Of a stretch of DNA of 64,000 nucleotides, positions 58,063-64,000 are shown piece by piece (the stretch's first letter is position 1; every line of letters begins with the position of its first letter). Location of the stretch: positions 620,001 through 684,000 of the forward strand of contig NZ_FNVY01000004.1 in assembly GCF_900104595.1 (NCBI RefSeq), written 5' to 3'. Below the pieces are notes generated by a model that made no database searches, had not been told where the DNA came from, and saw only the letters and a program-made list of their open reading frames with translations. The translations under genes and the position numbers were made by a program. The stretch comes from Enterococcus timonensis (GTDB taxonomy: Bacteria > Bacillota > Bacilli > Lactobacillales > Enterococcaceae).

Positions 58063-60348
58063 ATGGGAGCAACTAAAGAATTAGAAGAATTGAAAAATGT
58101 AGAGAAATCTGCATGGGATGGATTTAAAGGTCATCTTTGGAGAACAGAGATCAATACCCGCGAATTTATCCAAAATAACTACACACCGTTTGAAGGCGAC
58201 GCTTCATTTTTAGCTGGACCAACGGAAGCTACAAACAAACTTTGGAAAACTTTACAAGGTTTGCAAAAACAAGAACGTCAAAATGGCGGCGTATTAGACA
58301 TGGAAGCTGATGTTGTATCATCTGCTGATGCTTACGGCTCTGGCTATATTGAAGAAGATTTAAAAGACTTAGAACAAATCGTTGGTTTGCAAACTGACAA
58401 ACCTTTGAAACGTGCCTTCATGCCTTATGGTGGGATTAAAATGGCTGAAGAAGCTCTTGAAAGCTATGGCTACAAAACCAACCCTGAATTGCACACAATC
58501 TTTACTAAATATCACAAAACACATAACCAAGGTGTTTTCGATGTTTACACACCAGAAATTCGGGCAGCTCGCCGGAATAAAATCATCACTGGTCTTCCTG
58601 ATACTTACGGTCGTGGCCGGATTGTTGGTGACTATCGTCGGATCGCTTTATATGGTATCGACTACTTGATGGAACAAAAATTCAAAGATCATGAAAATTG
58701 TGGTCACGGTCAATTCACTGACGAAGATATTCGTTTACGTGAAGAAATTACTGATCAATACAATGCTTTAAAACGGATGAAAACAATGGCTTCAGCTTAT
58801 GGTTTTGATATTTCCGTTCCAGCTGAAAATGCTAAAGAAGCTGTACAATGGTTATACTTTGGTTATTTAGCAGCTATTAAAGAACAAAACGGGGCTGCTA
58901 TGTCAATCGGCCGTGTTTCAACTTTCTTAGATGTTTATATCCAACGTGACTTAAACCGCGGTTTGTTAACTGAAGAATCTGCTCAAGAATTAATTGACCA
59001 CTTAGTTATGAAATTAAGAATGGTTAAATTCGCACGGATTCCTTCATACAACGAATTGTTCTCAGGAGATCCAATCTGGGCAACATTATCAATCGCTGGT
59101 ATGGGTCTTGACGGTCGGACTCTTGTTACTAAAAATGATTTCCGTTTCTTACGGACATTAGAAAACATGGGACCTTCTCCAGAACCAAACTTGACTGTTC
59201 TTTATTCTTCTCGTTTACCTGAAGGATTTAAAGAATATGCAACGAAGATTTCTATTGAAACTTCTTCTATCCAATACGAAAATGACGATGTAATGCGTCC
59301 AGTATGGTTAGATGACTACGCTATTTGCTGCTGTGTATCAGCTACGCAAACTGGTAAAGAAATGCAATTCTTCGGTGCCCGCGCTAACTTAGCTAAAGCT
59401 TTACTTTATGCTATTAACGGTGGTGTTGATGAAAAATCTAAAACTCAAGTTGGACCTGCATACCAACCAATTACTTCTGATCTTTTAGACTTTGATGAAG
59501 TTATGGCTAAATATGACGACATGATGGAATGGTTAGCTGGAATGTATGTCAATACATTGAACGCTATTCATTACATGCATGACAAATATTTCTATGAAGC
59601 AGCTGAACTTGCTTTGATGGATACAAACTTGAAACGGACTTTCGCAACTGGGATCGCTGGTTTCTCTCACGTGGTTGACTCCTTGTCAGCTATTAAATAT
59701 GCTAAAGTAACAGCAATTCGTGACGAAGACGGCTTAGTTGTTGATTATAAAGTTGAAGGCGAATTTCCTAAATACGGAAATGACGATAACCGCGCCGATG
59801 ATTTGGCTGTTTGGTTATTGAAGAAATTCTTGGAAAAATTGGAACACTACCATACTTACCGTGATTCCGAACCAACAACTTCAATCTTAACAATTACTTC
59901 TAACGTAGTTTACGGTAAAGCAACTGGTAATTTGCCAGATGGCCGCCGTGCTGGTACTCCATTATCACCAGGTGCTAACCCATCTTATGGTGCTGAACAA
60001 TCTGGTTTATTAGCTTCTCTTAACTCTTTGACGAAATTACCTTATGAATATGCTTTAGATGGTATCTCTAATACACAAAGTATTAACCCTGATGCATTAG
60101 GTCATGACGAAGAAGAACAAGTAGAAAACCTTGTTTCTGTATTGAACGGTTACTTTGATAAAGGCGCTCACCATTTGAACGTGAATGTCTTTGGTAAAGA
60201 AAAACTTGTTGATGCTATGGAACATCCAGAAAAAGAAGAGTACGCAAACTTCACCATTCGCGTTTCTGGTTATGCCGTTAAATTTATCGACTTAACTCAT
60301 GAACAACAATTAGATGTTATTGCTCGTACTTTCCACGATCATATGTAA
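58063..60348 (+). CDS. pflB: Pyruvate formate-lyase (formate C-acetyltransferase)
   Basis: Glycyl radical enzyme that splits pyruvate with CoA into acetyl-CoA and formate under anaerobic conditions. The catalytic cysteines lie in [11 protein letters not shown]. Cys423 and Cys424 match the usual adjacent pair, and an extra Cys422 replaces the common alanine. The glycyl radical site is Gly736 in [24 protein letters not shown] is conserved. 761 residues. ATG 58063 is 8 bases after GAGGAGG; an out-of-frame ATG at 58059 opens only a 5-codon frame. Its codon choice looks like that of a highly expressed gene (many aac, ttc, cgt). Confidence 0.96.
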   Translation: MGATKELEELKNVEKSAWDGFKGHLWRTEINTREFIQNNYTPFEGDASFLAGPTEATNKLWKTLQGLQKQERQNGGVLDMEADVVSSADAYGSGYIEEDLKDLEQIVGLQTDKPLKRAFMPYGGIKMAEEALESYGYKTNPELHTIFTKYHKTHNQGVFDVYTPEIRAARRNKIITGLPDTYGRGRIVGDYRRIALYGIDYLMEQKFKDHENCGHGQFTDEDIRLREEITDQYNALKRMKTMASAYGFDISVPAENAKEAVQWLYFGYLAAIKEQNGAAMSIGRVSTFLDVYIQRDLNRGLLTEESAQELIDHLVMKLRMVKFARIPSYNELFSGDPIWATLSIAGMGLDGRTLVTKNDFRFLRTLENMGPSPEPNLTVLYSSRLPEGFKEYATKISIETSSIQYENDDVMRPVWLDDYAICCCVSATQTGKEMQFFGARANLAKALLYAINGGVDEKSKTQVGPAYQPITSDLLDFDEVMAKYDDMMEWLAGMYVNTLNAIHYMHDKYFYEAAELALMDTNLKRTFATGIAGFSHVVDSLSAIKYAKVTAIRDEDGLVVDYKVEGEFPKYGNDDNRADDLAVWLLKKFLEKLEHYHTYRDSEPTTSILTITSNVVYGKATGNLPDGRRAGTPLSPGANPSYGAEQSGLLASLNSLTKLPYEYALDGISNTQSINPDALGHDEEEQVENLVSVLNGYFDKGAHHLNVNVFGKEKLVDAMEHPEKEEYANFTIRVSGYAVKFIDLTHEQQLDVIARTFHDHM

Positions 60349-60363
60349 TTTCTGCTTAATCTC

Positions 60364-60410
60364 GAAGCGGACGGACGTTTGTCACGCCCGTTCGCTTCTT
60401 TTGTTTTTTT
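60364..60410 (+). terminator. Hairpin between pflB and pflA
   Basis: GAAGCGGACGG / CCGTTCGCTTC (one mismatch) with a 13-base loop and a T-rich tail. It may lower pflA expression relative to pflB, which fits an activase needed in small amounts. Confidence 0.75.
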
Positions 60411-60431
60411 AATTAGAAAGGGGAAGGAATT

Positions 60432-61232
60432 ATGTCCACCCAAACTGAAGTTACCGAATCAAAAGAAATTTTAGGCAATGTCCACTCCATTGAAAGTTTC
60501 GGGAGTGTTGATGGTCCTGGCGTTAGATTTATTGTCTTTATGCAAGGCTGTCAAATGCGTTGTCAATTTTGTCACAACCCTGATACTTGGAAATTAAAAA
60601 ATCCCAAAGCAAAATTCCGTAATGCAGACGATGTTTTAGATGAAGCATTGAATTATAAGAGCTATTGGGGCAAAAAAGGTGGTCTAACTGTTTCAGGCGG
60701 CGAACCTTTATTGCAAATTGATTTTTTAATTGATTTATTTAAAAAAGCGAAAGCCCGCGGTGTCAATACAACAATTGATACGTGTGGCCAACCATTTACT
60801 CGTGAAGAACCCTTCTTTTCTAAATTTGAGGAGTTAATGAAATATACTGACCTTTTATTGTTTGATATTAAACATATCGATGCAGAAGGTCACAAACGGT
60901 TAACCGGTCACAGCAATGAAAATATTTTGGCTATGTCTCAATATTTATCTGAAATCGGCAAACCCGTTTGGATCCGCCACGTCCTTGTTCCTGAACGTTC
61001 TGATTATGATGAATTTTTAGTTCGTTTAGATGCATTTATTAAAACCTTGAAAAATGTTGATAAAGTAGAAATCTTACCATATCACACGATGGGTAAATAT
61101 AAATGGGAACAATTAGGCATCGATTATCCTTTAGAAGGTATCGATCCGCCGACTAAAGAACGGGTCTTAAATGCACAAAAATTATTACACACCAGTGATT
61201 ATCAAGGATATCGGACACGGGTTTTTGATTAA
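60432..61232 (+). CDS. pflA: Pyruvate formate-lyase activating enzyme
   Basis: Radical SAM enzyme that installs the glycyl radical on PflB. The iron-sulfur motif CQMRCQFC has Cys40, Cys44 and Cys47. GGEPLLQ binds S-adenosylmethionine, and YHTMGKYKWEQLG is near the C-terminus. 266 residues, slightly long because of an N-terminal extension. AAAGGGG and GGAA precede ATG 60432. Confidence 0.96.
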   Translation: MSTQTEVTESKEILGNVHSIESFGSVDGPGVRFIVFMQGCQMRCQFCHNPDTWKLKNPKAKFRNADDVLDEALNYKSYWGKKGGLTVSGGEPLLQIDFLIDLFKKAKARGVNTTIDTCGQPFTREEPFFSKFEELMKYTDLLLFDIKHIDAEGHKRLTGHSNENILAMSQYLSEIGKPVWIRHVLVPERSDYDEFLVRLDAFIKTLKNVDKVEILPYHTMGKYKWEQLGIDYPLEGIDPPTKERVLNAQKLLHTSDYQGYRTRVFD

Positions 61233-61246
61233 TTATTGAAAAAAGT

Positions 61247-61279
61247 AAACTGCAACTTTGCGTGTTGCAGTTTATTTTT
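61247..61279 (+). terminator. Terminator after pflA
   Basis: A perfect 10-bp stem AAACTGCAAC / GTTGCAGTTT, a 7-base loop and a T-rich tail. Confidence 0.85.
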
Positions 61280-61359
61280 GTTCTTTTCATTTGCAGGTAT
61301 TTTTGCTATGATGAGTAAAGATGAATTACAATGAATTACGAAAAAGGAGTGCAAAATAC

Positions 61360-62289
61360 ATGGGAAAATCTTTAGTTTTTGGACATTTAAATCCTGATAC
61401 CGATGCGATTGGGGCAGCGATTGCGTATAGTTATTTATTAAATCAAACAGGTCACGATACCGAAGCGGTAGCTCTAGGCGAACCGAATGAAGAAACACAA
61501 TTTGCCTTAGACACATTTGGCTTAAAAGCGCCACGGGTCGTTACAACTGTGGCCAACGAGGTAGACAATGTCGTTTTAGTAGATCATAACGAAGCTCAAC
61601 AATCTGTCGCTGATCGCAGTGAAGTATTTGTTGCACGTGTGGTAGATCACCACCGGATTGCAAATTTCGAAACACCTTATCCCCTTTATTATCGGGCGGA
61701 ACCTGTGGGATGTACGTCAACAATTTTATATAAAATGTTTAAAGAAGCGGGCGTGACTTATCCTAAAGAAATCGCCGGTATAATGCTTTCAGCAATTATT
61801 TCTGACACTTTATTGTTCAAATCTCCAACGACGACACCCGACGATGAATTGGCCGCCAAAGCATTAGCTGGTTATGCTGATGTCGACTTGGAAGAGTACG
61901 GCTTGGAATTATTAAAAGCTGGGACGAATTTAGCTAGTAAATCCGTTCATGACTTATTAGAAATGGATGCTAAAAGTTTTCCATTAAATGGCGTCAATGT
62001 CCGTATTGGTCAAGTAAATACGGTAGATCTTGATGAAATCAAAGCCCGTAAAACAGATCTTTTAGCTGAAATGGCTATCGAAAATGTAAAATACCAATAT
62101 GATTTATATCTTTTTGTAGCCACTAATATTTTAACGAGCAATTCCTTGTTGCTAGCAGTAGGGGCTCATCTTGATAAAGTGGAGCAAGCTTTTAACATTA
62201 AACTTGTCGAAAATGAGGCCGAACTTGCTGGCGTTGTTTCGCGGAAAAAACAAGTGGTGCCACCATTAACTATGGCTTTTGACGAATAA
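61360..62289 (+). CDS. ppaC: Manganese-dependent inorganic pyrophosphatase (family II)
   Basis: DHH-family phosphatase that hydrolyses pyrophosphate from biosynthesis. [13 protein letters not shown] holds His9, Asp13 and Asp15; VDHNE and VDHHRI supply the other metal ligands. The C-terminal [12 protein letters not shown] binds substrate. 309 residues from ATG 61360, the same length as the Bacillus enzyme. The frame is open to 61321, but AAAAGGAG supports ATG 61360. Confidence 0.96.
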   Translation: MGKSLVFGHLNPDTDAIGAAIAYSYLLNQTGHDTEAVALGEPNEETQFALDTFGLKAPRVVTTVANEVDNVVLVDHNEAQQSVADRSEVFVARVVDHHRIANFETPYPLYYRAEPVGCTSTILYKMFKEAGVTYPKEIAGIMLSAIISDTLLFKSPTTTPDDELAAKALAGYADVDLEEYGLELLKAGTNLASKSVHDLLEMDAKSFPLNGVNVRIGQVNTVDLDEIKARKTDLLAEMAIENVKYQYDLYLFVATNILTSNSLLLAVGAHLDKVEQAFNIKLVENEAELAGVVSRKKQVVPPLTMAFDE

Positions 62290-62297
62290 TATTTAAG

Positions 62298-62337
62298 AAA
62301 AGCTTGCATCAGACTTCGGTTTGAGACAAGCTTTTTT
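62298..62337 (+). terminator. Terminator after ppaC
   Basis: AAAAGCTTG / CAAGCTTTT with an inner TCAGAC-TTCG-GTTTGA stem capped by a stable TTCG loop, then T. Confidence 0.85.
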
Positions 62338-62419
62338 AGCAAAATATAATTTATTGACAGACGAATTATAAATTGCTAAAAATGCCGCTAGTTTTTTTGG
62401 CAAGAAAGGAGGAGGAGTT

Positions 62420-63031
62420 ATGGAAGAAGTTGCAGTTAAACAATGGGTGGCGGACTTTTTTTCCGACGATCATTCCGGACATGACCTGGACCATATTGAA
62501 CGAGTGGTAAAAACGGCTACTTATTTAGCCAAGGAAGAAAGGCTGTCAGCTGAAGAAATCACCAACATTCGCTTGCTCGCTTATTTACACGAAATGTTAG
62601 ATCATAAATTCTTTCCTGATCAAAATGCTGCTGAAAAAAATCTGGAAACTTTTTTGAATGAACAAGGTGTTGGTTTAGTTTCCCAGATGGTTTGGGCCGA
62701 AGCAATCAGTCAGATTTCTTTTAGTAAGCGTGGTGACAATAACGATGTGCCGTTTTGGGTGAAAATTGTCCAGGATGCGGATTTATTGGATGCCATTGGC
62801 GCTATTGGTATTGCTCGAACCTTTATGTATGGCGCTACTCGAGGCAGTAAAATGTATGATCCTATAAGCGCTGGAGTCAAAGATAGTTCTATTATTCAGC
62901 ATTTTTATGATAAATTACTGACGATTATTGATTTACTAGAAACCGATGCGGCCAAAAAGCTTGGTGCCAAACGTCAAATGATGATGGAAGACTTTTTACA
63001 AGCATTCTATGAAGAGTGGGAGGGACATTGA
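62420..63031 (+). CDS. HD-domain phosphohydrolase
   Basis: A 203-residue all-helical protein of the HD superfamily. Metal ligands are visible in HDLDHIERV (21-29), HEMLDH (57-62) and VQDADLLDAIG (near 116-126), the H...HD...D pattern. Related small HD proteins act on nucleotides; the substrate is unknown. AAAGGAGGAGG precedes ATG 62420. The stop overlaps the next gene by 1 base, so the two are coupled. Confidence 0.88.
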   Translation: MEEVAVKQWVADFFSDDHSGHDLDHIERVVKTATYLAKEERLSAEEITNIRLLAYLHEMLDHKFFPDQNAAEKNLETFLNEQGVGLVSQMVWAEAISQISFSKRGDNNDVPFWVKIVQDADLLDAIGAIGIARTFMYGATRGSKMYDPISAGVKDSSIIQHFYDKLLTIIDLLETDAAKKLGAKRQMMMEDFLQAFYEEWEGH

Positions 63032-63987
63032 TGCTATTTATCCCTGAAAAACCAAGATCAAATGATGTCTTAAATCATTCAGCTAGTTGTTCTTTCAACG
63101 ATCCTTTGTACGAATCGTTGATTACTTTTTTGCAAAAAAATCCCCGAGAAATTTTGCGAAACTTGAAAAAAAATTTCCCTCAAGCAGACTTTGAGCAAAA
63201 ATTAGAAAAAGCGATTCAAGCAGGTCTAATACGACGCGTTGATCGCCGCTATGAAGTACAAGTGACGATTTTTCCAGAGGAGCTGGCGTGGCAAGATATC
63301 GTTAAAGAGCAAGGGCAAATTGTCTTAGCTGAAATTTTAGCGCACCCTAAACTAAATTTTAAACAACTGTGGCAATCTTTAACTGTGGATCAGCGGACTT
63401 TGCCGCTATTTGTAAGTGATGTAAATCATCTTGAAAAGATGAGACCGTGGCTAGTGGAAACTAAGACATTTTATGGGAAATTTCGTCTAGAAGAATTTCA
63501 AAATGGCGTACCACAAACGACGCTAACGAATTATTTTAATCGTCGTTACTGGACGGACAATTTACAAGCGATTCAACAACTGCTAGGGGAAGTTGACGCG
63601 CAATATTTTCTGGACCAAGCTATTCCCAAACTCCTCCGAGGACAAGAAAAACCGCTAAGAGAAAGCAGGCGCGATATTTTTACCGAAGCGTTGCAATTAT
63701 TTGGCTTACTAGATTCAGAAAAAAGAGCGACAGTAATAGTCAACAGCTCAAATAGCGCATCAAGTGATTCATCAGCGGTAAAATTATTTTTAGAGCCGGT
63801 TTTTTTCACAAGTTTTTCTAAGGCTTGCGATAATTTTCAAAAATATCCGCCGGCTGTAGCGGAGCATCTTCAATTGCTATTACAAGGATATATTCTAGAA
63901 CAACTGGCGCTGAAAAATTATTTTCCTACAATCCAAGTCGCCGATGAAGAGCTCTGGCATTGTCTAATCATTGAAAAACAAGCATGA
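63031..63987 (+). CDS. Protein of unknown function coupled to the HD-domain gene
   Basis: A 318-residue soluble protein I do not recognise. It has no signal peptide, membrane segment or obvious catalytic motif. The N-terminal 80 residues look like helices of a winged-helix-like fold (SLITFLQKNPREIL, then KAIQAGLIRRVDRRYEV). A Ser-rich stretch (NSSNSASSDSSA) lies near residues 243-254. ATG 63031 lies behind GGGAGGG and overlaps the HD gene's stop. The coupling suggests a shared task. DNA binding is possible but unproven. Confidence 0.7.
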   Translation: MLFIPEKPRSNDVLNHSASCSFNDPLYESLITFLQKNPREILRNLKKNFPQADFEQKLEKAIQAGLIRRVDRRYEVQVTIFPEELAWQDIVKEQGQIVLAEILAHPKLNFKQLWQSLTVDQRTLPLFVSDVNHLEKMRPWLVETKTFYGKFRLEEFQNGVPQTTLTNYFNRRYWTDNLQAIQQLLGEVDAQYFLDQAIPKLLRGQEKPLRESRRDIFTEALQLFGLLDSEKRATVIVNSSNSASSDSSAVKLFLEPVFFTSFSKACDNFQKYPPAVAEHLQLLLQGYILEQLALKNYFPTIQVADEELWHCLIIEKQA

Positions 63988-64000
63988 ACACGTGAATTTT

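Noticed and set aside
1-64000. Mobile elements, prophage, CRISPR, defence systems, rRNA or tRNA genes
   Set aside because: I found no transposase, phage structural gene, direct-repeat-spacer array, toxin-antitoxin pair, cloverleaf or rRNA sequence. The only recombinase is the chromosomal XerC.

Overview
The window is a contiguous piece of low-GC Gram-positive chromosome from the order Lactobacillales. It most resembles Enterococcus or a close relative. The evidence is gene order and protein type: uppS-cdsA-rseP(eep)-proS-polC, rimP-nusA-rnpM-ylxQ-infB-rbfA, dinG-ypmB-aspB-asnS, dprA-topA-trmFO-xerC-hslV-hslU-codY and parE-parC, with a PolC-type replicase and a family II pyrophosphatase. I infer the genus; the sequence does not prove it. 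Almost everything is housekeeping core genome. I see no rRNA, tRNA, CRISPR array, insertion sequence, prophage or plasmid gene.

Layout. 1-1450: the end of an OmpR-type response regulator and its sensor kinase, which an in-frame TAA interrupts. 1517-3680: rnz, a short-chain dehydrogenase and a LapA-like membrane protein. 3831-5239: a FetAB-like ABC exporter. 5314-8120: recJ and apt. 8162-8593 (minus): a lipoprotein. 8799-17844: uppS, cdsA, rseP, a strongly altered proS, polC. 18045-23637: the rimP-to-rbfA translation operon behind a leader terminator. 23726-27233: a CLC transporter, a YdcF-type membrane protein and a baeRF-like protein (the last two on minus). 27406-33899: dinG, ypmB, aspB, asnS, an SGNH hydrolase. 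34093-39401: degV, then a cluster of cell-surface and stress genes ending in signal peptidase. 39538-43492: an LCP protein, rbgA, rnhB, dprA. 43721-51012: topA, trmFO, xerC, hslVU, codY. 51100-52667: an aldose-epimerase-like gene and plsY (minus). 52869-57601: topoisomerase IV. 57602-58062: a 461-base gene-free region with several inverted repeats. 58063-61232: pyruvate formate-lyase and its activase. 61360-63987: ppaC, an HD-domain protein and an unrecognised protein.

How the genes fit together. The window carries much of the machinery for replication (polC, topoisomerase IV, topA, recJ, dinG, rnhB), translation (rimP, nusA, infB, rbfA, rbgA, asnS, proS, trmFO), envelope building (uppS, cdsA, plsY, LCP, signal peptidase, RseP), nutrient control (codY) and mixed-acid fermentation (pflBA). 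Most operons end in clear intrinsic terminators, and many promoters have an extended -10 (TGn-TATACT or TGn-TATAAT). GTG and TTG starts with good ribosome binding sites are frequent.

Most worth a second look: the ProRS at its usual locus has an intact reading frame but altered signature residues in both the aminoacylation and editing sites. ParE has a long charged tail ending in a PolC-like SLFDF motif. The kinase carries a nonsense codon. The rimP-nusA operon begins with a perfect terminator hairpin. The dehydrogenase's ribosome binding site points to an ACG codon. The pflB upstream region holds competing inverted repeats. I found no clearly new multi-gene system; the candidates are altered members of known families.
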